NCBI GenBank assembly: GCA_007118145.1
Contig: SKSD01000021.1
Span: forward strand, 1 to 41,821
Direction of reading: 5' to 3'
Source: Halobacteriales archaeon
GTDB taxonomy: Archaea > Halobacteriota > Halobacteria > Halobacteriales > SKSH01
Length of the DNA: 41,821 nucleotides
Both the position numbers and the translations under genes were made by a program. Position 1 is the stretch's first letter, and every line of letters begins with the position of its first letter. Positions 22,766-31,764 of this stretch are shown piece after piece. The notes under the pieces are model-generated. The model was not told the origin of the DNA and searched no databases. It saw only the letters and a list, made by a program, of their open reading frames with translations.

Positions 22766-24258
22766 GTGCTAGTGTCGAGCTCATTGAGCCACGTGAACTG
22801 CGGTTCGGTCACCTCGATCTGTTGTTGCATGCGGTCATGCACCAACTCCATGAGCGAGGTCGCATCATCTGCATCGATATCAAGGGCGACAGCATCCTGC
22901 CCTCGCAGTGAGCGTGAACCCGCGGTATCGATCCGTACCGTCGCCAGGTGGCGCCTTCGCTGGAAGATGTTCTGCCGGGTAAACACCGTCTGCATCCGGT
23001 GATACGGGACGATAGTGAGCCGTCTCGACCAGAAACCGGCCATCGTGATGACGTAATCGTCTTGTACGGTGTAGCCGAGATTCACCCACTTGAGGTGTGC
23101 CGCGATCGGTGTCAACACGAGCAGGCCGAGTGTCCAGTACCACTCAAGATCGAACAGTCCCGACGAATCAACACCATACATGACACCGGTCAGGATGAAT
23201 GCCAGGCCGATATACCGGAAGAAATACCGTCGACGTGCACGGCGTGGTGGGCGTGTGAACGTCGGGTGATCGAAGGCCTCGATCGACTGCGCAAGGTTCG
23301 TGACACGCTCGCGAGTCGCGATCGGGATCGCCGTCTGTGATCCACTCGCCTCACCTGGAGCGAAACTCGCCGTCTCTATGAGCAACCGTGCGTATCCAAA
23401 CTGTCTCGCCAGCACGTTTTCGGTGATGGTCATCGACTGTACCTTCTTGAGCGGGATCGACCCACTGAACTGCCGTAACAACCCGCGGTCGAATCGTAGC
23501 TCATCACTCAAACGCACCAGGCGAAAGTCCCAGTAGTTCGTCACCGCGACGATACCACTGACCGCCGCACCGATGATGTAGATCGCGATGATCGCAGCGG
23601 GTGCCATCACGATCATCGGGACAGCTACGAGCAGATCGGCCATGGTGCCCGGGTCGAGGAAGATGGCCAGTGCGATGACAAAGGCCACCAGGCGCATATC
23701 GAACGAGACGACCCCGAGCAGGGCAAGTTCACTCGGCGAGATGACGAACAGGGTGTCACCGTGCTCGACCACCTCGGTGGTTCCTGGCTCCTTTGTCGTG
23801 TCGGCCGGTTCGTCACGTTTGCGCTCGGTGATCTCCTGTTGCAGCCGTGAGGACTCTTGCTGTGAGACAAACCTCAGGTGTACCTCAGCGGTATCCCCAC
23901 CTGCAGTCTCGACACGCACCTCGGCGATCCCAAGCAGTCGGTGGATGATGTTACGCGAGATGCTGACGTTTTGTATGCGGTAATACGGGATCTCTCGGTC
24001 GCGCCTCGCGAACACACCTGAGTGTACATCGAAGGTATCTGAGGTGAGTTCGTAGTCGAATCGCCTGTAGTAGGCGATGGAATAACCGATCGATACCCCA
24101 AGAACCGAGATGATGACGAGGGTAGCGAGTGAGGCGATCAGTACACCATCGACATCGAGTACCGCCGTCGCACCGATGATGACGAAGATACCGATCGACC
24201 CCAGCCCGAGAACCATCTCGAACACCCTGAACGGGATAGTCAACGGTGAGAGCTTCAC
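22762..24258 (-). CDS. Membrane protein with bacterial PH domains (YdbT type)
   Basis: A 498-residue integral membrane protein. Three bPH_2-like modules alternate with pairs of hydrophobic helices: about 10-60 then a module (RRFDYELTSDTFDVHSGVF, DREIPYYRIQNVSISRN), about 190-245 then a module (LKKVQSMTITENVLARQFG), and about 350-395 then a module (VIITMAGFWSRR-like, VPYHRMQTVFTRQN). Bacterial YdbT/YdbS pairs have this architecture and unknown function, possibly in membrane-surface assembly. It is 12 bases downstream of its smaller partner on the same strand, so one operon. Its stop overlaps the shikimate kinase stop. Confidence 0.85.
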   Translation of the reverse strand: MKLSPLTIPFRVFEMVLGLGSIGIFVIIGATAVLDVDGVLIASLATLVIISVLGVSIGYSIAYYRRFDYELTSDTFDVHSGVFARRDREIPYYRIQNVSISRNIIHRLLGIAEVRVETAGGDTAEVHLRFVSQQESSRLQQEITERKRDEPADTTKEPGTTEVVEHGDTLFVISPSELALLGVVSFDMRLVAFVIALAIFLDPGTMADLLVAVPMIVMAPAAIIAIYIIGAAVSGIVAVTNYWDFRLVRLSDELRFDRGLLRQFSGSIPLKKVQSMTITENVLARQFGYARLLIETASFAPGEASGSQTAIPIATRERVTNLAQSIEAFDHPTFTRPPRRARRRYFFRYIGLAFILTGVMYGVDSSGLFDLEWYWTLGLLVLTPIAAHLKWVNLGYTVQDDYVITMAGFWSRRLTIVPYHRMQTVFTRQNIFQRRRHLATVRIDTAGSRSLRGQDAVALDIDADDATSLMELVHDRMQQQIEVTEPQFTWLNELDTST

Positions 24259-24270
24259 GTCTGTGAACCC

Positions 24271-24819
24271 TCACACTGCATCGTCTTGGCCTGAGACGTT
24301 CGCGAGATCTTTGAGCCGTTCCTGGAGGGCACGTGCCCGGTCCGGTTCGAGGCCAGGGATGTTCACATCGGCTCCTCGTGAGCCAGCCGTGTAGATGACA
24401 GAGGTCGCCAATGAGGTGAGACGCTCGAGCGGCGTCCGTGTGGTGTCGACGTGCTGGATACGGACGTATGGGACGACGGTCTGGACCTTGACGAACACGC
24501 CACGTTGCAGGTAGAGTGAGTCCTCTCTGACCGCAAAGCGCCACACCCGATATCGTATGATCGTATAGGGGATGCCGATGATGAACATTGCACCACCGAC
24601 ACCGAGCCCGACCTGTACGAAGGGATACTCAAGATACCACGCGATACCGGTGGCGATCGCCCCGAAGAAGACGGCGGTGATCAACACACCGACCATCCAG
24701 ATGAGTTGCACCCTCGGGTTCAGCCGCTGCAAATTTTCGGGGTCAACCGAGATATCGACATCTTCGAGGTCCGATGGTGTCTCACCGGTCACGGCGACGG
24801 TGGCTGACTCCTCGCTCAT
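24271..24819 (-). CDS. Membrane protein with one bacterial PH domain (YdbS type)
   Basis: A 182-residue protein with an acidic N-terminal tail (about 1-38), two membrane helices (about 42-90) and one bPH_2 domain (about 90-170) with the signature REDSLYLQRGVFVKVQTVVPY, then IQHVDTTRTPLERL. This is the YdbS half of a YdbS-YdbT pair; the partner gene starts 12 bases downstream. The ATG at 24819 is preferred to the TTG two codons upstream. An AT-rich promoter-like stretch lies at 24836-24855. Function is unknown; the pair likely forms one membrane complex. Confidence 0.82.
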   Translation of the reverse strand: MSEESATVAVTGETPSDLEDVDISVDPENLQRLNPRVQLIWMVGVLITAVFFGAIATGIAWYLEYPFVQVGLGVGGAMFIIGIPYTIIRYRVWRFAVREDSLYLQRGVFVKVQTVVPYVRIQHVDTTRTPLERLTSLATSVIYTAGSRGADVNIPGLEPDRARALQERLKDLANVSGQDDAV

Positions 24820-24934
24820 TGCCAATACGTTGACAGTCGTGCAACAATAACGGTTGTGAACCTGTTATCAACGAGGCTGGACAGCTCGCTCGAACGATAC
24901 CTCGCTAGCCACAGCAATCGCTTACCTGAGTAGT

Positions 24935-25984
24935 CTATTCCGCTTGATCGCCCAACAGGCTGGGTTCGAGTCGACGTCGGTTCACGATCCCCACATTGTC
25001 CGCCACCAGTGATGCAAGCTCCTGGAATTTCGTTGCTGATTCCTCCTCCCCATCGAGGACGACCGGTCTATCGCCGGTCCTGATGGTCGGGTCAAGCGGG
25101 ATTGAGCCAAGGAATGGCAGGTCGTGAACCTCGGCGAGTCGCTCGCCACCACCGGCATCGAAGATTTCGTGCACCGAACCACAGTCCGGGCACCGAAACC
25201 CTGCCATGTTCTCGACGATACCCAGGACGTTCGTCTCGTGTCGTGCGAACATTTCGAGCCCCTTGGTGGCGTCGTGGAGTGCGACGTCCTGTGGTGTCGT
25301 GACGATGACCGCACCGGTGAGTGGGATCGTCTGTAACAGGGTCAACTGAGTATCACCAGTCCCCGGTGGGAGGTCGATCACCAGGTAATCGAGTTCACCC
25401 CAGGCGACATCGTCCCAGAGTTGGGTGAGTACCTTATGTACCATCGGTCCACGCCAGATGATCGGGTCGTCCTCCCCGACGAGATATGCCATGCTCATGA
25501 CCTTCATCCCGAATGCCTCCGGTGGGATGAGCTGTCCGTCATCAGACACCGTTGGACGCTCCTCTCCAGCGAGCATCATCGGTGCGTTCGGTCCGTAGAC
25601 ATCGGCATCGAACAGCCCAACAGCAGCTCCGCTGGCGGCGAGCCCTGCTGCAAGATTGACCGACACGGTGGTCTTACCAACGCCACCCTTGCCCGACGCG
25701 ACGGCGATGACGTTCGCCACCGACCCACGCACATCGCTGGCAGGATCGTGACCGCTCGGTTGGACCCGGTCGATAGTGAGCGGGATATTCGTGTGTTCCA
25801 ACGCTTGCTTCACAGCGTCGATGATCGACGCCTCCTTCGCAGATCCCTTCGCCTCAAGTGCGAGTTCGATGTGGATGTGACTGTCGACGTTGACCGACCT
25901 GACGACGCCAAGCTCGACGATATCGCCATCGAGGTGTGGATCTTCGACCGTACGAAGCCGGTCGATCACGTCGTGTGCATCCAT
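24935..25984 (-). CDS. apbC: Mrp/NBP35-family Fe-S cluster carrier ATPase
   Basis: A 349-residue P-loop ATPase that carries Fe-S clusters to apo-proteins. An N-terminal DUF59-like (MIP18) domain (about 1-75) is followed by the deviant Walker A SGKGGVGKTT (97-106), the switch GLFDADVYGPNAP, IDLPPGTGD and the C-terminal CPDC pair (about 268-271) in GFRCPDCGSVHEIF that holds the bridging cluster. This is the usual archaeal form. It is divergent from the membrane protein at 26070. The ATG at 25984 gives the normal N-terminus of the DUF59 domain. Physiological targets are not known here. Confidence 0.93.
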   Translation of the reverse strand: MDAHDVIDRLRTVEDPHLDGDIVELGVVRSVNVDSHIHIELALEAKGSAKEASIIDAVKQALEHTNIPLTIDRVQPSGHDPASDVRGSVANVIAVASGKGGVGKTTVSVNLAAGLAASGAAVGLFDADVYGPNAPMMLAGEERPTVSDDGQLIPPEAFGMKVMSMAYLVGEDDPIIWRGPMVHKVLTQLWDDVAWGELDYLVIDLPPGTGDTQLTLLQTIPLTGAVIVTTPQDVALHDATKGLEMFARHETNVLGIVENMAGFRCPDCGSVHEIFDAGGGERLAEVHDLPFLGSIPLDPTIRTGDRPVVLDGEEESATKFQELASLVADNVGIVNRRRLEPSLLGDQAE

Positions 25985-26069
25985 ATATGGTCATCGGGCA
26001 ACACCGTCGAAAAGACTTGCGTCGTGTGGTGGCGATGGATTTACACGACTTCCCAACGAGCACATACCT

Positions 26070-27320
26070 ATGAGTCGTCGTGTGGTGATCGCCGCCGCCA
26101 TCCTCCTCGTTGCAATCTGGGCGACTGGCGCGACCGCACTGCTCGGTATGCCGATCACCAGTACGATCGCACCGAGTGAGGAACCCGAGCCAGAACTCAT
26201 CGACCTACCATCTGGACAGTACCTCTGGCCATATTACTCGAGCCAACCCGGTCATTTCGAACAGCGTAGCGCGATCAACGTGGTCGTATACGCCACGGTG
26301 GATGAGGTGATAGCTATCTTGGTTGACGATGCCGAATGGATTGAGACCGATATCGATGAGGAGGGTGATGCTGGGTCGGACGCCTATTCGATTATCGAAC
26401 TCGAGACAGCAGACCCAGAAAATCCACTCGGTTGGGGACATGCCGGAGGGACAGAACGGTTCGCCTTCATGGAGATAGAGGGAGAGGCACATTGGCTAGA
26501 GGAATCTGAACAACTGCACGATGGTACCTACTATGGGTCAAGATACCACCTCAGATTGTATGAGGCACCAGGTGGTTCGGAACCCGTTGTCGCCATCCAG
26601 GCACACTACGAACACTTCGATTGGTTCACGCTTCGACACTCGGTCACCAGCATCGAGCGCGCGCAACAACACGTGGAGGCAGACCTGATGAACCGATTGG
26701 GATCAGATCGTGTTTGGCGTGAATATATGGGCAACACCGAGGTGTACGATTCAGACGGCTGGGTCACGCTCGCGGGATTGTCGATATTCGTCTTGACCGT
26801 ACTCGTGGGGAGTGTTCAAACAGCCCGTCGTCAGATCAACTCGATTCGGGAGAACCCATACCTCCTCAAAGCATTCGATCGTATCACCGGTGATCATCTG
26901 CTCCTCTTCGCCTCAATGATAGCCATCATTCTCGGGGTTCGATTCGCCGGAATCGGTATCGAACTCCTCGAGGTCATCCGTATCCGTGGGATAGCCGCGT
27001 TACTCTTCCCATTCATAGCCCTCGGTCTCCCCATTGCAGCCTATCTCCTCGCTGGTCGAATCGAACGTCGTTTCGACGCCGCAGTGTCCGCCTCCCTTGG
27101 TCTCTCGACAGCCGTCTTGTTGGATTACTACTACCTCGGCATCTCGGTACTCCCACTCGAGGTGATCTTACATCGAACCGGACTCGTCATCGCGATAGGG
27201 TTGATTGCTGCCGGTGGGGCGACCCGTGCTATGCAACATGGTCGCGGGAACGAGTTCATCGTCGCAGGGATAGCGATGTGGATCGTCATGTTACTGGTCA
27301 CATTGTTCGGTGTGATTTGA
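26070..27320 (+). CDS. Multi-pass membrane protein, extracellular N-terminal domain (LssY_C-like?)
   Basis: A 416-residue protein. One N-terminal helix (about 3-27) is followed by an outward domain of about 190 residues and then about seven hydrophobic helices (about 230-416). The outward domain contains YGSRYHLRLYEA, IQAHYEHFDWFTLRHS and QQHVEADL, in the order seen in the LssY C-terminal domain. This similarity is by eye and unconfirmed. The ATG at 26070 is chosen because it starts the first membrane helix; the open frame upstream is within the Mrp promoter. A TATA-like TTTACAC lies about 27 bases upstream. No function can be assigned. It is divergent from the Mrp gene. Confidence 0.72.
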   Translation: MSRRVVIAAAILLVAIWATGATALLGMPITSTIAPSEEPEPELIDLPSGQYLWPYYSSQPGHFEQRSAINVVVYATVDEVIAILVDDAEWIETDIDEEGDAGSDAYSIIELETADPENPLGWGHAGGTERFAFMEIEGEAHWLEESEQLHDGTYYGSRYHLRLYEAPGGSEPVVAIQAHYEHFDWFTLRHSVTSIERAQQHVEADLMNRLGSDRVWREYMGNTEVYDSDGWVTLAGLSIFVLTVLVGSVQTARRQINSIRENPYLLKAFDRITGDHLLLFASMIAIILGVRFAGIGIELLEVIRIRGIAALLFPFIALGLPIAAYLLAGRIERRFDAAVSASLGLSTAVLLDYYYLGISVLPLEVILHRTGLVIAIGLIAAGGATRAMQHGRGNEFIVAGIAMWIVMLLVTLFGVI

Positions 27321-27405
27321 ACCCTATTTGCTATAGATTTGATACACTCTACCGCATGACGTAGCTGTGTGGGACAGGCAGCAGAAAATTAACTTACCCG
27401 ATGGT

Positions 27406-28308
27406 CTAACGGTCGTCTCGTCGACGCGAGCGTCGTGCAGGTTGTGTCGACCCGTCACCTCGGCCATCCTCACGACGGTCGTCACATTCTGGGATATCCT
27501 CATCACCCCGTCCACGTTCTCGTCGGTCGATGCAGTCGACCGGATCGTCAACCTCGTCTCCGGGTTCGTTCTCGACAATGTCACCGTCGCAGTCATCGAG
27601 TTCGTAGTGGAGCAGGTCTGATGAGACGTCACCCTCACCTGGATGTATCGCCTCGGGAGCCCAGACATAGCGGTCATAATCGATCATGGTCGACTCACCG
27701 GATGGCCGACCCATGGCTCGGAAGGTATCGGAGGTGGTGAACGTGCTCCCGTCGTAGCCGCTCTGAGCGATCTGGTCGCCGTCGATATACAACGTGGTCG
27801 TGTTATCAGAACCATCAACGACGAGGCGGATATTGTGCCATTCACCGTCTTGGATGTGAACATTTGGGCTCATATCTGTCGCCCAGGGGAGGCGCACGTT
27901 CATCCCAGAACCTGCGACTCCGTTGGTGAAAGCCCTGAAACCTGAACTCGTGCTATCCTGGTCGTTCCACATATATGCGAGATCTCCGCCCTCATGGTGT
28001 CTCCAGTAGAAGTCGATCGTCAACGCATCTGTGAACTCGAAGTGATACCCGATATCGACGCCACCCTCGTCACTGAGGCGAAGCGCACAGTCGTTTCCGG
28101 TCTGTGGTGCACCCTCGCCGAGCCACTCGAATACTGGGGATTCGATGGAACCATGGGGAGGAGGTGACGGATTGACTGGTAGGTGACTGGCACCTGCGGG
28201 TAACGAAGTCAAACCGATACCACCTGCGGCAATGCCTGTGGAGATGAGAAAGCCTCGACGTGACAATGGTGAGTCAGTTGTGTGTGTTTCTGTTGATGAA
28301 TCTCGCAT
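27406..28308 (-). CDS. Tat-exported LamG-like protein with cysteine/RGD repeat tail
   Basis: A 300-residue protein. It has a twin-arginine signal SRRGFLISTG (around 16-25), then a concanavalin/LamG-type domain (about 45-235) with strands such as LTIDFYWRHHEGGDLAYMW, WHNIRLVVDGSDNTTTLYID and SDTFRAMGRPSGES. The last ~42 residues (259-300) are charged and Arg-rich, holding two copies of a 16-residue repeat: CIDRRERGRGD and CDDRREDGRGD, each with an RGD. No PGF-type archaeosortase signal is present. The ATG at 28308 is preferred to a GTG two codons upstream. Carbohydrate or adhesive binding is plausible from the fold only. Confidence 0.75.
   Translation of the reverse strand: MRDSSTETHTTDSPLSRRGFLISTGIAAGGIGLTSLPAGASHLPVNPSPPPHGSIESPVFEWLGEGAPQTGNDCALRLSDEGGVDIGYHFEFTDALTIDFYWRHHEGGDLAYMWNDQDSTSSGFRAFTNGVAGSGMNVRLPWATDMSPNVHIQDGEWHNIRLVVDGSDNTTTLYIDGDQIAQSGYDGSTFTTSDTFRAMGRPSGESTMIDYDRYVWAPEAIHPGEGDVSSDLLHYELDDCDGDIVENEPGDEVDDPVDCIDRRERGRGDEDIPECDDRREDGRGDGSTQPARRSRRRDDR
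27439..27534 (-). repeat. Two tandem 48-bp coding repeats in the LamG protein tail
   Basis: Residues 259-274 and 275-290 are two 16-residue units whose first 11 residues share the pattern C-x-D-R-R-E-x-G-R-G-D. They correspond to 27487-27534 and 27439-27486 on the minus strand. The DNA units are diverged, indicating an old duplication. Confidence 0.6.
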
Positions 28309-28348
28309 ATTCACTTAAATCCGTGTAAGCGGTACCTATCAATCTTTC

Positions 28349-28358
28349 TGTATATATG
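28349..28358 (-). promoter_or_regulatory. TATA-like element of the LamG protein gene
   Basis: The AT-rich TGTATATATG (28349-28358) lies about 45 bases upstream of the LamG-protein ATG. It would give a leader of roughly 15-20 bases. Confidence 0.4.
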
Positions 28359-28410
28359 CAGTGATTAGCGATGGTATCTTTTTCTCAACCTACTTGGCAA
28401 GAAAATCCCC

Positions 28411-29046
28411 TCAGGGGGGTTCTCTTCGTTGGAATCTACCCCTGATGAATGGTCGTACTGGCCAGATACCGATGTGCAAGGTGACCAGTTCGATTTCATC
28501 GAAAAGCTGGTGGGTCATCAGCTGGTTACTGGTGTCTCGCTCGAGATGACAACCGTGTGTCAACTGATACCATGTCGGGGCGACACATCGTTGCAGGTAT
28601 CCTCTGATACCACCAGCACGAACGTGTTCGAACACACGAAGCTCGCCATCTGGTTTCAACACCCTGGCCACCTCATCAAGCGTCTTTCGCTGGTCGGTGA
28701 CCGTACACAACACGAGTGAGGCGATCACATAATCGAATGTGCCATCGTCATACGGGAGGTGTTGACCATCACCTTGGACTCGCTCTATGCGTTCCCGTTG
28801 GTGTTCGGTCTTGGTGAGCATCCTTCGGTCGATATCAATTGCGTGCACCGTTGTATCGTCACTCACCAGGTACTGAAGCATGTGACCTGTCCCAGCTCCG
28901 ATGTCGAGGACGTTCCCAGAGAGACCCCGGGCTAGATATGCACGATGGCTATCGAACCACACGCGATCTGCAACTGCCATGATCGGTGAATACACGAACG
29001 GGTAGACATGGGCATGCAACGAAGCAAGTCGATCAGAGATGCCCAT
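28411..29046 (-). CDS. Class I SAM-dependent methyltransferase
   Basis: A 211-residue methyltransferase of the UbiE/Methyltransf_11 type. SAM motif I is VLDIGAGTGHML (about 46-57), with an acidic residue after strand 2 (AIDIDRRM), a motif with QGDGQHLPYDDGTFDYVIAS and the post-strand VARVLKPDGELRVFEHV. Substrate is unknown. It starts 11 bases after the copper ATPase stop on the same strand, so they are probably co-transcribed, an unusual partnership worth noting. A small-molecule or metal/metalloid methylation role is speculation; no metal-binding motif is seen. Confidence 0.85.
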   Translation of the reverse strand: MGISDRLASLHAHVYPFVYSPIMAVADRVWFDSHRAYLARGLSGNVLDIGAGTGHMLQYLVSDDTTVHAIDIDRRMLTKTEHQRERIERVQGDGQHLPYDDGTFDYVIASLVLCTVTDQRKTLDEVARVLKPDGELRVFEHVRAGGIRGYLQRCVAPTWYQLTHGCHLERDTSNQLMTHQLFDEIELVTLHIGIWPVRPFIRGRFQRREPP

Positions 29047-29057
29047 GAAGCGACCCG

Positions 29058-31676
29058 CTAAGTCGTCAATGTGCGGTAGATGGTCACGAGTGGCCTGAGT
29101 GGGAGGAACCGGTAATCCTCATGTGGGTCATATCGGATGAACGCCAGACTGTTCGCCATGACCGAGACACTCGAAGCAGCCATGGCGATACCAGCAAGGG
29201 CCGGATTGAGCAGGCCTAGTGAGGCGATCGGGATGAGTGTCGTGTTGTATATGAACGCCCAGAACAGGTTCTGACGCACCTTCGCGATGGTCGCCTCGGC
29301 CACACGGATTGATTTGAGTACATCAGCAGGGTCGTCCCGCATCAGCGTGATATCACCGCTCTCGATCGCCACATCGGTCCCTGAGCCGATCGCCACACCG
29401 ATATGTGCGGTCATCAGTGCAGGCGCATCATTCACACCATCTCCGACCATCATCGCTCTCGTACCATCTGACTGGATTGCGTCGATCGCATCGGCCTTGT
29501 CCTCAGGAAGTACCTCAGCGTATACTGCCTCTGAGTCCAGACCCAACTGCTCAGCCACGGCATTGGCGGTACGTTCGTTATCGCCCGTGAGCATCATCAC
29601 CCTGAGCCCTCGCTCATGGAGCGTGTCGATCGTGTGTTTCGCACTCTCTCTGACAGTATCTGCTGTGGCGATCACACCGACTAATTCGCCATCGAGGGCG
29701 ACCAACATGGCCGTCTTCCCCTCGTGTTCAAGGCGCTCCATCGTTCCGGCGACCGGGGTGGTGTGAATCCCATGTTCCGACATGAGCTTACGGTTCCCGA
29801 CGAGTACCTCACCATCAGGGAGTTCAGCGATGATCCCATGTCCGGGCACGTTCTCGAAGGCAATCGGCTCAACGAGTTCGATATCACGTTCTCGAGCTGT
29901 CTCGACGATCGCCTCGGCGAGTGGGTGTTCTGAGCCTGATTCAGCACTCGCAGCGATCGATAGGACGAACGCGTCATCAGTCACCAGCTCATCTGAGGAG
30001 ACGAGCGAGGTCGACCGACCCCCATCGGCTGCCACCGCATCGTGAATCGGGACGACATCGGTCACCCGCATATCCCCATGTGTCAACGTGCCGGTCTTGT
30101 CGAAGACGACGACATCGATACCACGTGCCTTTTCAAGCACATCGGCTCCCTTGTACAGGACTCCATTCGTGGCAGAGATGGTCGAGCCGACCATCGTCGC
30201 AGCTGGCGTTGCCAGGCCGAGGGCACATGGGCAGGCGATCAAGAGTGCACTGGCGAGGACGATGACGGAGAACTCGAGCACCGGGATACCACCGATCACC
30301 GCCGCATCCGGTCCACCGCCGACGGGCGACCAGAGCGGTAGCCAGTCGACGAACGCGAAGAGCGGTTCGGGGAAGAACCACCAGAGTAGCGCCCATATCA
30401 CTGCATTCACGATCACCGCGGGGACGAAATATGCACTCAGCCGATCGACGAGACGTTGGATATCAGGTTGTCGTGACTGCGCCTCCTTGACCCGCTTGAC
30501 GATCTGTTGGATCGCCGTCTCCTCACCGACCCTGGTCGCCTCAACCATGAGGATACCGTTCTCGTTGATGGTCAATCCGACCACCTCGTCGCCGGGATAC
30601 TTCTCAACTGGTACCGATTCACCCGTCACCATCGACTCATCGACCGCACTTTGCCCATCGACGACCATGCCATCGGTCGGGATGCGCTCACCTGGTCGGA
30701 CCTTCATGATATCGCCGACGTTCACTGCATCGAGTGGGACGGTCACCTCTGCCCCGTCTCGGACGATCGTCGCCTCCTCTACCTGGAGTTCGAGCAGTTT
30801 TCGCAACGCCGCACTGGCTGTGGCCTTCGAACGTGCCTCGAGCCAATTGCCGAGGGTGATGAACCAGAGGATGATCGCGACGGCTTCGAAGTACAGTCCC
30901 CCGGTGATCACCCCGATGAGGACTGCCGTACTGTAGAGATACCCAGCTGATGTACCGACAGCGACGAGGGTATCCATATTCGCCAGTCGGTTGTGGGAGA
31001 ATGCCCGATAGGCACCCTTGATGAACTCCCATCCCAGCGTACCCATCAACAGGGTCGCAAGGATGAACTCACCCCAACCGAGGTCGATCCCGAGGATGGC
31101 ATCTGGCAGGAACCCTACGACGAACATATCGACCATCACCAGCAGGAACGGTGCGGCGAGGATGCCACCCCCGATGACGAGCCGACGTTGTTTCCGTACC
31201 TCTCTGGCGACAGCTGACTCACGCTCGCCAGTCAGATCTGCCTCTGCGTCACCCGTGACTCTGTCTGGATGATAGCCTGCATCCTCGATGGCATCGTAGA
31301 TCTCCTCGAGTGTGACCGACTCTGGGTTGAAAGACACCGTGGCCTCGTCGGTCGCGAAGTTGACCGATGCCTCAAGCACTCCTTGCAGTGATTCGATGGC
31401 ATCTGCGACCGTAGCCGAACATGTGGCACACGACATCCCAGCGACATCGATGGAGGTGGTCGTGGCATCGGGGTCATACCCCGACTCGCTGATAGCAGCA
31501 TAGATCGAACGCAGTGGTGTGACCGAAGGATCGTAGGTCACCGATACGGTATCGGTCGCGAAGTTGGCGTCGGCTTCAACGACGCCATCGAGGCGGTCAA
31601 GTGCGTCCTCGATGGTGCTCGAGCAGGTGGCACAAGACATCCCCGCAACGAGGATCTGCTCATGGTGGGTACTCAT
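29058..31676 (-). CDS. copA: Copper-transporting P1B-type ATPase with two HMA domains
   Basis: An 872-residue P-type ATPase that exports copper (probably Cu+). Two N-terminal HMA domains each carry GMSCATC (about 12-18 and 80-86). About eight membrane helices follow; the transport motif CPC lies in [15 protein letters not shown], the phosphorylation site is [11 protein letters not shown], the nucleotide site motif HPLAEAIV and the hinge [12 protein letters not shown]. An actuator TGES motif lies in [10 protein letters not shown]. An AT-rich TATTTATTA (about 31720-31730, minus) lies about 45-55 bases upstream of the start. No CopZ chaperone or TRASH regulator is beside it. The methyltransferase gene follows at 11 bases. 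Confidence 0.95.
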   Translation of the reverse strand: MSTHHEQILVAGMSCATCSSTIEDALDRLDGVVEADANFATDTVSVTYDPSVTPLRSIYAAISESGYDPDATTTSIDVAGMSCATCSATVADAIESLQGVLEASVNFATDEATVSFNPESVTLEEIYDAIEDAGYHPDRVTGDAEADLTGERESAVAREVRKQRRLVIGGGILAAPFLLVMVDMFVVGFLPDAILGIDLGWGEFILATLLMGTLGWEFIKGAYRAFSHNRLANMDTLVAVGTSAGYLYSTAVLIGVITGGLYFEAVAIILWFITLGNWLEARSKATASAALRKLLELQVEEATIVRDGAEVTVPLDAVNVGDIMKVRPGERIPTDGMVVDGQSAVDESMVTGESVPVEKYPGDEVVGLTINENGILMVEATRVGEETAIQQIVKRVKEAQSRQPDIQRLVDRLSAYFVPAVIVNAVIWALLWWFFPEPLFAFVDWLPLWSPVGGGPDAAVIGGIPVLEFSVIVLASALLIACPCALGLATPAATMVGSTISATNGVLYKGADVLEKARGIDVVVFDKTGTLTHGDMRVTDVVPIHDAVAADGGRSTSLVSSDELVTDDAFVLSIAASAESGSEHPLAEAIVETARERDIELVEPIAFENVPGHGIIAELPDGEVLVGNRKLMSEHGIHTTPVAGTMERLEHEGKTAMLVALDGELVGVIATADTVRESAKHTIDTLHERGLRVMMLTGDNERTANAVAEQLGLDSEAVYAEVLPEDKADAIDAIQSDGTRAMMVGDGVNDAPALMTAHIGVAIGSGTDVAIESGDITLMRDDPADVLKSIRVAEATIAKVRQNLFWAFIYNTTLIPIASLGLLNPALAGIAMAASSVSVMANSLAFIRYDPHEDYRFLPLRPLVTIYRTLTT

Positions 31677-31742
31677 CTTGGTTGTTACTAGTACCTGTAG
31701 CTTTTAGGCAGTTACCCCTAATAAATATCGTATCTGAGGGTG

Positions 31743-31756
31743 AAAAACTTAGAAAA
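31743..31756 (-). terminator. T-rich terminator after the coiled-coil gene
   Basis: Downstream of the coiled-coil gene stop, the minus strand has two T-runs (TTTT and TTTTT) within about 25 bases. Archaeal transcription ends at such T-tracts without needing a hairpin. Confidence 0.45.
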
Positions 31757-31764
31757 CTTAAGTA

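Noticed and set aside
25890-26069. Longer N-terminus for the membrane protein at 26070
   Set aside because: It would overlap the Mrp gene and its promoter and places non-membrane sequence before the first helix.
30088-30936. 282-residue plus ORF across the copper ATPase
   Set aside because: Ser/Thr-rich antisense shadow of copA codons.
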